A stretch of 45,770 bases of DNA from contig DYFR01000002.1 in NCBI GenBank assembly GCA_020725115.1, positions 1 to 45,770 of the forward strand. The letters run 5' to 3'. A program made the translations under genes and the position numbers. Source of the stretch: Thiohalomonas denitrificans. GTDB taxonomy: Bacteria; Pseudomonadota; Gammaproteobacteria; Thiohalomonadales; Thiohalomonadaceae. Positions 33,167-41,486 of the stretch are shown piece by piece; the stretch's first letter is position 1; each line of letters opens with the position of its first letter. The notes beneath the pieces are model-generated. The model saw only the letters and a list, made by a program, of their open reading frames with translations. It did no database searches and was not told the DNA's origin.

Positions 33167-33663
33167 CCCCTCTCTCCCTCCGTGATCAACACACGGGTGC
33201 CGGCGGGTACCCGTTCGAACAGCGCCATGATATCGGCATTGCGCATGCGGATACAGCCGTGCGAGGCCGGCACACCCAGCAACTCCTCATCGGGCGTGCC
33301 GTGGATGTAGATGTAGCGGCGCATGGTATCTACCTTGCCGAGGCGGTTACGGCCCCGCTCCAGGCCGGACAGCCACAGGATGCGGGTCAGTATCCAGTCG
33401 CGTTCCGGTGCCGCGGCACGCAGCTCCGGGGTAAGCATCTCGCCGGTGGGACGCCGACCGACGAACACGGTATTGGGCGCACTGCCGGCACCGATGCGCG
33501 CCCGCACCACATGCCAGCCGCGCGGCGTGCAGCCGCTGCCGCTCTGCTCGCCGGGACCGTTGGCCGCCGTGGATACCGGCGCCTCCAGCAGTACGGCATC
33601 ACCTTCGTGCAGGCGCAGCAGCTGTTCGGCCAGGCTGATCTCAATCCAGCGTTCCGCGTTCAT
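33163..33663 (-). CDS. L,D-transpeptidase (YkuD domain) without a signal peptide
   Basis: 166 residues. The catalytic core is intact: YIHGTPDEELLG and the SHGCIRM cysteine-containing motif near 142-148. It has no visible signal peptide or membrane anchor, odd for an enzyme of the periplasmic wall, yet typical of the short YbiS/ErfK-like set found next to CYTH genes. It overlaps the end of the CYTH gene by 23 bp and the lipoprotein start by 4 bp. Confidence 0.85.
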   Translation of the reverse strand: MNAERWIEISLAEQLLRLHEGDAVLLEAPVSTAANGPGEQSGSGCTPRGWHVVRARIGAGSAPNTVFVGRRPTGEMLTPELRAAAPERDWILTRILWLSGLERGRNRLGKVDTMRRYIYIHGTPDEELLGVPASHGCIRMRNADIMALFERVPAGTRVLITEGERG

Positions 33664-34135
33664 CCGCCGTCCAGTTCTTGTAGGGGTGCCGCACCAGGCA
33701 GACATTGTAGTAGCGCGGTTCATGCGATACCTCGCGCCCGGCCCAGGGCGGCAACTGCAGCGGCGCGTCCTCCGCCTCCAGTTCCACCTCGGCTACCACC
33801 AGGCCGGCGTTATCCCCGGCAAACACATCCACCTCCCACACGCGGCCGCCGAAACGCACATGATGGCGCGTCTTCTCAACCAGCGGCTTCTCGCACAGGC
33901 TGTCGAGCATCGCAGCAGCATCGGCCAGCGGGATGGCGTATTCGTACTCCTGTCGCGTCACGCCCAGGGTGGCGCTCTTGATGTTGAGCCGCGCCTCCGT
34001 TCCCTCGATGCGCACACGCACCGAGGCGTGGCTGGAGCCGACCAGATAGCCCTGACGATAGGCCATGCCGGCATCGGCCGCAGCGCGCCAGCTGTCGCTC
34101 TGTATCAGGAATTTGCGTTCGATTTCCGTTGCCAT
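33641..34135 (-). CDS. CYTH-domain triphosphatase
   Basis: 164 residues. The signature MATEIERKFLI (ExExK) is at the N-terminus, followed by Arg and Lys pairs (SVRVRIEGTEARLNIKS) and acidic residues (EYEYAIP, VVAEVELE) that line the tunnel for metal and triphosphate. Known members hydrolyse inorganic triphosphate. It starts the small run CYTH, L,D-transpeptidase, lipoprotein, and is divergent from the MDR gene. Confidence 0.92.
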   Translation of the reverse strand: MATEIERKFLIQSDSWRAAADAGMAYRQGYLVGSSHASVRVRIEGTEARLNIKSATLGVTRQEYEYAIPLADAAAMLDSLCEKPLVEKTRHHVRFGGRVWEVDVFAGDNAGLVVAEVELEAEDAPLQLPPWAGREVSHEPRYYNVCLVRHPYKNWTADERGTLD

Positions 34136-34226
34136 AATGGTCTCATTCCGACTGGCCACCATCGTAGGCCATCCCGCGGGTATTGTGTATGCTATGCGCC
34201 GGATTTGATCACCCGGAGTCCACGCC

Positions 34227-35225
34227 ATGAAAGCCATACTGATGACCGCCCCCGGCGAGACTGAGGTGTTGCAGTACACCGATGTTCCCGTCCCTTCCCT
34301 CGGCAGCGATCATGACTTGCTGGTGCGTCTCAGGGCCGCCGGCGTCAACCCGGTGGACACCAAGCTGCGCAGCAAGGGCACCTATTATCCCGACCGCATG
34401 CCCGCCATCCTCGGCTGCGACGGTGCCGGCCTCGTCGAGGCAGTCGGCCCCGCGGTCACCCGCTTCAAGCCGGGCGATGCCGTATATTTCTGCAACGGCG
34501 GCATCGGCGGCCATCCGGGCAATTACGCCGAATACACCGTGGTGGATGAAACCTGGGCCGCCGCCAAGCCCGCCACCCTCAGCTTCGCCGAAGCGGCGGC
34601 CGCCCCTCTGGTGCTGATCACCGCCTGGGAGGCTCTGCACGACCGCGCCCGCATGCAGGCAGGGCAGACCGTGCTGATCCACGCCGGTGCCGGCGGCGTC
34701 GGCCACATCGCCATCCAGCTTGCCCGTGCCGCCGGCTGCCGGGTGGCTGCGACTGTCAGTGGTGAAATAAAAGCACAATTCGCAAGAGAATTGGGGGCCG
34801 ACGTCACCTTCGACTACCGTGCCGGCGACATCAGCCCGGCCGTGCTGGAGTGGAGCGGGGGCGAAGGCGTGGACATTGCCCTCGATGCCGTGGGCGGTAC
34901 CGTATTCGAACAGAGTTTCGGCCTGGTGCGCCCCTACGGCGACCTGGTTACCCTGTTGCAGCCCGATGCCGACGTGAACTGGAAAGTGGCGCGCATGCGC
35001 AACCTGCGTATCAGCCTGGAACTGATGCTCTCACCCATGTACTTTGGCTGGAGCGCGGCACAGGCTCATCAGGCCGAAATCCTGCGCGAGTGTGCCGCCC
35101 TGTTCGATGCCGGCAAGCTGCGCATCCACCTCGGACACATGCTGCCGCTGGCACAGGCCGCCGAGGCCCACCGTCTGATCGAACAGGGCAGCCTGCAGGG
35201 AAAGATTGTGCTGACCATGGATTAA
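34227..35225 (+). CDS. Medium-chain dehydrogenase, quinone oxidoreductase type
   Basis: 332 residues of the zinc-free MDR family. N-terminal GroES-like fold (MKAILMTAPG, GVNPVDTKLR, PAILGCDGAGLVEAVG) and a Rossmann domain with the HAGAGGVGHIAIQLARA motif. The Cys/His zinc ligands of alcohol dehydrogenase are lacking. It probably reduces quinones or enones with NADPH. Substrate unknown. GGAG precedes the start. Confidence 0.92.
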   Translation: MKAILMTAPGETEVLQYTDVPVPSLGSDHDLLVRLRAAGVNPVDTKLRSKGTYYPDRMPAILGCDGAGLVEAVGPAVTRFKPGDAVYFCNGGIGGHPGNYAEYTVVDETWAAAKPATLSFAEAAAAPLVLITAWEALHDRARMQAGQTVLIHAGAGGVGHIAIQLARAAGCRVAATVSGEIKAQFARELGADVTFDYRAGDISPAVLEWSGGEGVDIALDAVGGTVFEQSFGLVRPYGDLVTLLQPDADVNWKVARMRNLRISLELMLSPMYFGWSAAQAHQAEILRECAALFDAGKLRIHLGHMLPLAQAAEAHRLIEQGSLQGKIVLTMD

Positions 35226-35255
35226 TTTTTGCTGCGCACGGAGTAGCCTAGCGTC

Positions 35256-36164
35256 ATGAGCAACCTCATCTCCAGCCAGAATCATTACAACGTCATCGAG
35301 CTGCTGCAGCAGCTCGACCACGGCGTCATGAACCACTTCGCCTGGCTGCGCGATCTGCACCGTGACATGATCTGCCACGAGTTCAACGCCGCTTCGCCCA
35401 ACCTGAGCCACGACGCCCATTGCCGCTGCAAGTTCGGCCGCTGGTATGAGAAAAACCAGCCCGCAGGCCTGCTCGACACACCGCTATTCCGCGACATCGG
35501 CGTACTGCACAAGGAAATGCATGATGCCGCCCGCGACATGCTGCAGGAACAGATCGATCTGCAAAAAGTTCATCCCGGCGTCTACACCCACTTCATGGAC
35601 AGCGCCATCCAGTTCAAGGTGGCGGTGCGCCAGTTCCAGTCCACGCTGATCGAACAGGTCTGCGTGGTGGATCAGCTCACCGGCACCTGGAACCGCCACG
35701 TCATGCACTACAAACTGGGGCAGGAACTGGAGCGCCTCAACCGCAAGGGGGGACAGTGCTGCTTCTGCATGGTGGATCTCGACCACTTCAAGGACGTCAA
35801 CGACACCTACGGCCATCAGATCGGCGACATGGTGCTGCGCAAGGTGGCGGAGGTACTGTCGGCCTCGCTGCGCAAATACGACTCCATTTTCCGCTACGGC
35901 GGCGAAGAGTTTCTGCTCTGTCTTCCTGCATCCACCGCACAGGAAGCCTCGCAGCTACTGGAGCGCCTGCGTGAAGACATCGAGCAGACGTCGATCCACA
36001 TCACCGGCCATACCGAGCCCCTGAGCGTAACCGCCTCCTTCGGTGTCGCCTGCCTGTGCAGCGGGCGCGATATCGAAGAAGTCATTACCGAGGCCGATCA
36101 TGCACTGATGTGGGCCAAGGCCGACGGCCGCAACTGCGTGCGCATCTGGGCCGAAGATCTGTGA
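35256..36164 (+). CDS. CZB-domain diguanylate cyclase, DgcZ-like
   Basis: 302 residues. The N-terminal chemoreceptor zinc-binding domain has His22, Cys58 (CKFGRWY), His85 and His89, the same ligand spacing as in E. coli DgcZ, so zinc should inhibit activity. The GGDEF domain follows (about 140-300), with DQLTGTWNRH, DHFKDVNDTYGHQIGD and the active YGGEEF. No I-site RxxD is obvious. The stop overlaps the cupin start (GTGA). Confidence 0.93.
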   Translation: MSNLISSQNHYNVIELLQQLDHGVMNHFAWLRDLHRDMICHEFNAASPNLSHDAHCRCKFGRWYEKNQPAGLLDTPLFRDIGVLHKEMHDAARDMLQEQIDLQKVHPGVYTHFMDSAIQFKVAVRQFQSTLIEQVCVVDQLTGTWNRHVMHYKLGQELERLNRKGGQCCFCMVDLDHFKDVNDTYGHQIGDMVLRKVAEVLSASLRKYDSIFRYGGEEFLLCLPASTAQEASQLLERLREDIEQTSIHITGHTEPLSVTASFGVACLCSGRDIEEVITEADHALMWAKADGRNCVRIWAEDL

Positions 36165-36526
36165 CCAGCCGACGCAGCCAACGTGACACCGTCATCCCCT
36201 ACATCACCCGCGACGGCTCCGAAATCCGTGAGCTGATGCACCCGGCGATACACGAGAATCAAAAACAAAGCCTGGCCGAGGCCACCATCCTGCCCGGCCA
36301 GACCACTGCCCTGCACCGCCATCACCAGACGGAAGAGCTGTACCACATCACCGCCGGCCACGGCCTGATGCAACTGGCCACCGAGGAGTTTCCCATCACC
36401 CCCGGCGACACCGTCTGCATCCCGCCCGGCACGCCGCACGCCGTGTGCAACACCGGCAGTGAGCCACTGCGCATCCTCTGCTGCTGCGCCCCGGCCTACA
36501 GCCACGACGACACCGAGCTGCTCTGA
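36161..36526 (+). CDS. Small cupin-domain protein
   Basis: 121 residues if started at the GTG overlapping the cyclase stop. Single cupin barrel: metal-binding motif LHRHHQTEELYHITAGHG with two His pairs and the second motif PPGTPHAVCNTG. Known relatives bind a metal and may isomerise sugars or sense ligands. No partner substrate can be named. It is 5 bp from dusC, so probably co-transcribed with dgcZ-like and dusC. Confidence 0.82.
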   Translation: MTSRRSQRDTVIPYITRDGSEIRELMHPAIHENQKQSLAEATILPGQTTALHRHHQTEELYHITAGHGLMQLATEEFPITPGDTVCIPPGTPHAVCNTGSEPLRILCCCAPAYSHDDTELL

Positions 36527-36531
36527 ACCCC

Positions 36532-37455
36532 ATGCAAATCCTGCTCGCCCCGATGGAAGGCATCATCGACGCCCCCATGCGCCAACTGCTCACCGCTCTC
36601 GGCGGCTACGACGCCTGCGTCACCGAATTCCTGCGCCTGAGCGACGGCGAACTGCCGGCACGCACCTACCACAAACACTTTCCCGAACTGGCCCGGGGCA
36701 GTCGCACGGCCAGCGGCACGCCGGTGATCCTGCAACTGCTGGGCAGCGATCCCGAACTGCTGGCCGTCAGCGCCATACGTGCCGTCGAACTGGGCGCTGC
36801 CCGCATTGACCTCAACTTCGGCTGCCCCTCGCGCTTCGTCAACCGCAAGGCCGGCGGTGCCGCGCTGCTGAAAGAACCACAGCTCATGGCGCAGATCGTC
36901 AGCACCGTGCGCGAGGCGCTGCCCAAAGAGATTCCCGTTTCCGCCAAGATGCGCCTCGGCTACGACAGTCCGGACAATGCCGTCGATATCGCCCTCGCAG
37001 GCGCCGCTTTCATCACCGTCCACGCCCGCACCCGCGCCGACGGCTACCGCGCCCCCGCCCACTGGGAATGGCTGCGCCCCATCAACGACGCACTAAAGAT
37101 TCCGGTGATCGCCAACGGCGACATCAACAGTGTCGACGACTGGCGTCGCTGCCAGGAAACCAGCGGCTGCCGGCACGCCATGCTCGGCCGCGGCGCCCTC
37201 ATGCAACCCGATCTCGCCCTGCAACTGCGCGCCTGGCACGAAGGCAGGGAGATCGCCGCCATGCAGTGGCCTGAGATCCGTCATCTCCTGCCCAGGTTGC
37301 TGGAACACTACGCGCCCAACACACGCGGCCTCAGTGCCCGGATCAAGCAATGGTTGGGGATATTAAGACTGCGGCATACGGGGGCGGACGCGGCATTTTC
37401 CCAGATTCGCTCCATGCGGGATATGAATAGCGTATTGGCTACGCTGGTGGGCTAA
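36532..37455 (+). CDS. dusC: tRNA-dihydrouridine(16) synthase
   Basis: 307 residues. It reduces uridine 16 in tRNA using FMN. The N-terminus LLAPMEGIIDAPMR is characteristic of DusC, and the catalytic Cys lies in LNFGCPSRFVNRKAGGAALL. FMN-binding HARTRADGY and the IPVIANGDI segment are present. Length matches E. coli DusC. Follows the cupin gene closely. Confidence 0.95.
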   Translation: MQILLAPMEGIIDAPMRQLLTALGGYDACVTEFLRLSDGELPARTYHKHFPELARGSRTASGTPVILQLLGSDPELLAVSAIRAVELGAARIDLNFGCPSRFVNRKAGGAALLKEPQLMAQIVSTVREALPKEIPVSAKMRLGYDSPDNAVDIALAGAAFITVHARTRADGYRAPAHWEWLRPINDALKIPVIANGDINSVDDWRRCQETSGCRHAMLGRGALMQPDLALQLRAWHEGREIAAMQWPEIRHLLPRLLEHYAPNTRGLSARIKQWLGILRLRHTGADAAFSQIRSMRDMNSVLATLVG

Positions 37456-37519
37456 GCCTTTTTCAGGGCATCAGGCCGACGAACGAACGGGAACCGAGGA
37501 ATCCGCGACAGACAAGCCA

Positions 37520-37538
37520 TGGTGCGCGAAGCGCACCA
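37520..37538. other. Small hairpin between dusC and rlmD
   Basis: TGGTGCGC and GCGCACCA pair around GAA in the 161-bp gap between the convergent genes. Weak evidence for a bidirectional transcription end. Confidence 0.4.
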
Positions 37539-37616
37539 GTCGTTTTCATCTCCTCCTCCCGGAATGAGAAGAAACCCTGCGTTTGAGACGGCGCAAGCAA
37601 CACAGGGCGCCACCCT

Positions 37617-38948
37617 CTACTTCCCCCGCACAAACAGCGCTATCGACTCCACATGCGCCGTATGCGGGAACATGTCCATTACCCCCGCCTTCTCCAGTTT
37701 GTAGCCGTACTCGTTGACCAGGATTCCGGCATCGCGTGCCAGCGTGGAGGGATTGCATGACACATAGACGATGCGCCCCACCTTCATCCTGGCGATGTGC
37801 ACCAGCGTCTCCTGCGCGCCGGAGCGCGGCGGGTCGAGCAGCACCTTGTCGAAGCCCTGCTTCCACCACGGCGAATGCTCCAGGTCGCCGGCGAGATCAG
37901 CAGCGTGGAACTGCACATTGGTCAATGCATTCTCCGCCGCATTGGCGCGGGCACGTTCCACCAGCTTGGCCTCGCCCTCGACGCCCACCACCTCGCGGCA
38001 GCGGCGTGCCAGCGGCAGGGTGAAGTTGCCCAGGCCACAGAACAGATCGAGTACACGGTCTTCCGGCTGGAGCTCAAGCAGCTCGATGGCGCGGTCGATC
38101 ATCTGGCGGTTGATGTCGGTGTTGACCTGGGTGAAGTCGCCGGGCCTGAAACCGAAACTGACGTCGTAGCTGGCCAGCACGTAACGCAGCCGGATCTGCT
38201 CCGGCCACAGCGGGATCAGCGAATCGGGGCCGCCCGGCTGCAGGTAGAAGTGGATGTTGTGTTCGATGGCGAAGGACTTCACCTTCGCCTTGTCCTCGTC
38301 GGTCAGCTCCGCCATGTTGCGCAGCGCCAGCGCGGTCTGGCTGTCGTCCACCGCCACTTCGATCTGCACGATCTTGTCGTGCACCGACAGTGAGGAAATC
38401 ATCGTGCCCAGCGCCTCGATGCACTCGCCCACGCTGGGATGCAGCACTTCGCAACGAATCAGCTCGGCGAGGAACGGGCTGCTGCGCTCGCGAAACCCCA
38501 CCAGCACCTTTTCCTTCTTCGGCACATATTTCACGCCGAGGCGTGCCTTGCGCCGGTAGCCCCAGTGCGGACTGAGCAGCGGCGGCAGGACCTGTTTCGG
38601 CTGCACCTTGCCGATGTGCCTGAAATCATCCAGCAGCACCTTCTGCTTGTAGGCAATCTGCGTCTCGGGGGCGAGATGCTGCATGGCGCAGCCGCCGCAG
38701 ACGTTGAAGTGCGGACAGCGCGGCGCGACACGCTCGGGCGAGACCGTGAGTATGCTGATCGCCACACCCTCGTCGAAGTTGCGGTGGATGGCGCTGTAGG
38801 TGAACTCCACCTCCTCACCCGGCAGCGCACCGGTAACGAACACCGTCTTGCCGTCGACGCGGCCGACACCACGGCCTTCGTGATTGAGGTTATCGATGGT
38901 GATGCGCAACGGTGCGGTGGGCAGAGGTTTTCTTTTACGTCGGGACAT
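37617..38948 (-). CDS. rlmD: 23S rRNA (uracil(1939)-C(5))-methyltransferase
   Basis: 443 residues. An N-terminal TRAM domain (LNHEGRGVGRVDGKTVFV) is followed by a [4Fe-4S] motif CPHFNVCGGCAMQH, the SAM-binding LDLFCGLGNFTLPLA and the catalytic Cys in VSCNPSTLARD. This is the full set for RlmD/RumA. The gene converges on dusC, and a repeat-rich gap lies upstream. Confidence 0.96.
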   Translation of the reverse strand: MSRRKRKPLPTAPLRITIDNLNHEGRGVGRVDGKTVFVTGALPGEEVEFTYSAIHRNFDEGVAISILTVSPERVAPRCPHFNVCGGCAMQHLAPETQIAYKQKVLLDDFRHIGKVQPKQVLPPLLSPHWGYRRKARLGVKYVPKKEKVLVGFRERSSPFLAELIRCEVLHPSVGECIEALGTMISSLSVHDKIVQIEVAVDDSQTALALRNMAELTDEDKAKVKSFAIEHNIHFYLQPGGPDSLIPLWPEQIRLRYVLASYDVSFGFRPGDFTQVNTDINRQMIDRAIELLELQPEDRVLDLFCGLGNFTLPLARRCREVVGVEGEAKLVERARANAAENALTNVQFHAADLAGDLEHSPWWKQGFDKVLLDPPRSGAQETLVHIARMKVGRIVYVSCNPSTLARDAGILVNEYGYKLEKAGVMDMFPHTAHVESIALFVRGK

Positions 38949-38985
38949 GGCTCGATGTCAGTCCAAAAAACATGTTTGCCGCAGA

Positions 38986-39005
38986 CGACTACATGGATGT
39001 AGTCG
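38986..39005. repeat. Nine-bp hairpin upstream of rlmD
   Basis: CGACTACAT (38986-38994) and ATGTAGTCG (38997-39005) pair exactly. The hairpin lies in a 50-bp stretch between two CAGACG copies (38982-38987 and 39032-39037), next to the truncated end of the CGCAGAGAC repeat. It could be a small element inserted into the repeat. Confidence 0.45.
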
Positions 39006-39031
39006 GTTGGAAATGTCTGGAACATATTTCC

Positions 39032-39089
39032 CAGACGCAGAGGCGCAGAGAATTCGAGTCATTATCTCCGCGCCTCAGCGTCTCTGCGA
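39032..39089. repeat. CGCAGAGAC-type inverted repeat, copy 2
   Basis: CAGACGCAGAGGCGCAGAG pairs imperfectly with CGCGCCTCAGCGTCTCTGCG. It occupies the gap between rlmD and the exonuclease gene. Confidence 0.7.
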
Positions 39090-39111
39090 CGAGGATTTGA
39101 AGTTATCGTGT

Positions 39112-39882
39112 CTACTCTTGCCAGTTGGCGAGAAACTCGCTGAAGTGCGGCTTGTTCTCTTTGGCCAGGTAATCGCGCACGCGCCGGCATTCGGCATCGT
39201 ATTCGCCCGCGGTGAGGCGACCGCGCATCAGTTCGTAACGCAGATACACCAGGAAGGTGTTGAGCACGTCGGTTTCGCAGTAGTTGCGAATGCCGGCGAT
39301 GTCGCCGGCCTGATAGGCGTCCCACACCTTGTCGCCGCTCATGCCCATCTTGCCGGGAAAGCCGAGCATGGCGGCGATCTCGTCCAGCGGGGCGTTGGCG
39401 CGCGCCTGGTAACCGGCCAGCACGTCCATCAGATCGGTGTGGCGGTTGTGGTAGCGGCTCAGATAGTTGTTCCAGCGGAAGCTCTGGTCTTCGTCGCCGG
39501 TCTCCCAATAGCGCGGCGCACTGATGCCATGCAGCAGGGCGCGGTAGTGCAGCACCGGCAGGTCGAAACCGCTGCCGTTCCATGACACCAGCGTCGGCGT
39601 GAAGCGATCGAGGCCGTCGAAGAAGCGCTGTACGAGCTCCTTCTCGTCGGCACCCTCCTCGCCCAGCGACCAGACTTTCAGGTCATCACGGGAGCGCAGC
39701 ACCACCGAGATGGCGACCACGCGCTGCAGATGCAGGCGCAGGAAGTCGTTGCCGGTTTCCTGACGCCGCTTGTGAAACATTACGTTGGCGACGTCGTTGT
39801 CGTCCAGCCCGTCCAGGCCGTGCAGGCGCCGGCCGCTGGCCACATCGGGCACCGTCTCGATATCGAATACCAGTACGTTCAT
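39112..39882 (-). CDS. Predicted 3'-5' exonuclease, PolB-like
   Basis: 256 residues. DEDDy-type exonuclease with FDIETVPD (motif I), LVSWNGSGFDLPVL (motif II) and NYCETDVLNTFLVYLRYEL (motif III). This is the family of stand-alone PolB proofreading-like proteins (DNA_pol_B_exo2). Its cellular role is poorly known; likely single-strand DNA trimming. It lies on its own between two copies of the dispersed repeat. Confidence 0.9.
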   Translation of the reverse strand: MNVLVFDIETVPDVASGRRLHGLDGLDDNDVANVMFHKRRQETGNDFLRLHLQRVVAISVVLRSRDDLKVWSLGEEGADEKELVQRFFDGLDRFTPTLVSWNGSGFDLPVLHYRALLHGISAPRYWETGDEDQSFRWNNYLSRYHNRHTDLMDVLAGYQARANAPLDEIAAMLGFPGKMGMSGDKVWDAYQAGDIAGIRNYCETDVLNTFLVYLRYELMRGRLTAGEYDAECRRVRDYLAKENKPHFSEFLANWQE

Positions 39883-39903
39883 GATTTATACAACTTCCAG
39901 AAT

Positions 39904-39983
39904 CTGCCGCAGAGACGCAGAGACGCAGAGGACGCATAAAAATCGGAAGTAACTCCTCTGCGAACTCTGCGCCTCTGCGCCAC
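39904..39983. repeat. CGCAGAGAC-type inverted repeat, copy 3
   Basis: CCGCAGAGACGCAGAGACGC on the left and CTCTGCGCCTCTGCGCC on the right frame an AT-rich centre. The left arm has an extra octamer GCAGAGAC, so copy number of the octamer differs between copies. Confidence 0.75.
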
Positions 39984-40004
39984 CGTGTTGGGTTTTATCC
40001 GTTC

Positions 40005-40895
40005 TCATGCGGGGAACACGCCGGTCGACAGATAGCGGTCGCCGCGGTCGCAGATGATGCCGACGATGACGGCGTTCTCCACCTCCCTGGACAGTTCCAG
40101 CATGGCGGCCACGGCGCCGCCGGAGGAGACGCCGGCGAAGATGCCTTCACGCGCGGCGAGGGCGCGGGTGGTCTCCTCCGCCGCCTGCTGGCCGATGTCG
40201 ATGGTGCGATCGACGCGCGCGGCCTCGAAGATGGTGGGCAGGTATTCCGGCGTCCAGCGGCGGATGCCGGGGATGCTGGCACCCTCCGCCGGCTGCACGC
40301 CGACGATCTGGATGGCCGGATTCTGTTCCTTCAGATAGCGCGATGTGCCCATGATGGTACCGGTGGTGCCCATGGCGCTGACGAAGTGGGTGACCTTGCC
40401 GTGGGTGTCGCGCCAGATCTCCGGGCCGGTGCCTTCGTAATGGGCCTGCGGGTTGTCCGGGTTGCCGAACTGGTTCAGCACCTTGCCCTTGCCCTCCCGC
40501 TGCATCTGGTCGGCCAGGTCGCGCGCGCCCTCCATGCTGGCGGCCCTGGATACCAGCACCAGCTCGGCGCCGAAGGCCGCCATGGCCGAGCGGCGTTCCA
40601 CGCTCATGTTGTCGGGCATGATCAGCACCATGCGGTAGCCCTTGATGGCGGCGGCCATGGCGAGGGCGATGCCGGTATTGCCGCTGGTGGCCTCGATCAG
40701 GGTATCGCCGGGATGGATTTCGCCGCGTGCCTCGGCACGCTGGATCATGGACAGTGCCGGGCGATCCTTGACCGAGCCGGCCGGATTGTTGCCCTCGAGC
40801 TTGACCAGCAGGGTGTTGGACGTGTTGCCGGGCAGGCGTTGCAGGCGCACCAGGGGGGTGTTGCCGACGAAGGATTCGAGCGTTGGATAGGGCAT
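40005..40895 (-). CDS. cysM: Cysteine synthase B (O-acetylserine sulfhydrylase)
   Basis: 296 residues. PLP enzyme with the Schiff-base Lys in PAGSVKDRPALSM, substrate loop TSGNTGIALAM and phosphate loop GTTGTIMGTSRYL. The shorter length and the EGTGPEIWRDT segment indicate CysM, which can also use thiosulfate. It is a useful assimilation enzyme in a sulfur oxidiser. No direct link to the dsr locus is seen. Confidence 0.95.
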   Translation of the reverse strand: MPYPTLESFVGNTPLVRLQRLPGNTSNTLLVKLEGNNPAGSVKDRPALSMIQRAEARGEIHPGDTLIEATSGNTGIALAMAAAIKGYRMVLIMPDNMSVERRSAMAAFGAELVLVSRAASMEGARDLADQMQREGKGKVLNQFGNPDNPQAHYEGTGPEIWRDTHGKVTHFVSAMGTTGTIMGTSRYLKEQNPAIQIVGVQPAEGASIPGIRRWTPEYLPTIFEAARVDRTIDIGQQAAEETTRALAAREGIFAGVSSGGAVAAMLELSREVENAVIVGIICDRGDRYLSTGVFPA

Positions 40896-41013
40896 AAATT
40901 GATATTGGCACTATTGTCAGGAGGGTTTCCCGGCGATTATAAATCAAACCTTGCCAGCGCCGCCGTTTTGATTACACTTGATGCTCAGGCCGCCAAGGAA
41001 AGGAGGAACCATC

Positions 41014-41349
41014 ATGAACGCAGTGGTGAAAGTTATCGACAGGGAGTTGGCTCTGCAGCGTGCCGGGGGCAACGCCCAGCTTGCCGCCGAATTGTTCAGC
41101 ATGCTGCTGCAGGAACTGCCGCAGCAACGCTCAGCCATCCAGGCCGCCTTGCGCGCCGAAGATTATCCCTCTCTGCAACACCTCGTCCACAAGCTCAACG
41201 GCTCGGCCACGTATTGCGGGGTTCCCGCCCTCAAGGCTGCTGCCGATGTCCTCGAATCCAGCCTCAAGCGCGGCGAGACGTCCCATGCCGCCCGCGGTGT
41301 GGCCACCATTCTGGAAGAGATCGAGCGGGTGCTCGGACAGGCCGCCTGA
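41014..41349 (+). CDS. Histidine phosphotransfer (HPt) domain protein
   Basis: 111 residues from the ATG with AAAGGAGG upstream. A four-helix bundle with the phospho-accepting His59 in LVHKLNGSATYCGVP, as in BarA-type HPt domains. It has no receiver or kinase domain, so it must relay phosphate between separate proteins. No partner is encoded beside it. Confidence 0.9.
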   Translation: MNAVVKVIDRELALQRAGGNAQLAAELFSMLLQELPQQRSAIQAALRAEDYPSLQHLVHKLNGSATYCGVPALKAAADVLESSLKRGETSHAARGVATILEEIERVLGQAA

Positions 41350-41380
41350 GACAGACGCCCACAAGCACAAGAACACCCAA

Positions 41381-41442
41381 CGCAGAGACGCAGAGGCCGC
41401 AGAGGAATACATTCATAATCTCTGCGTTCTCTGCGTCTCTGC
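41381..41442. repeat. CGCAGAGAC-type inverted repeat, copy 4
   Basis: CGCAGAGACGCAGAGGCCGC on the left and TCTCTGCGTTCTCTGCGTCT on the right. It lies in the 137-bp gap between the convergent HPt and aldolase genes and may end both transcripts. Confidence 0.75.
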
Positions 41443-41486
41443 ATTGGATTTGTGTTTTTACGCCGGCATTCCTTGCGCTTTAATGG

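Noticed and set aside
37456..37616. Small gene in the gap between dusC and rlmD
   Set aside because: Short frames here have no ribosome site and poor codon use.
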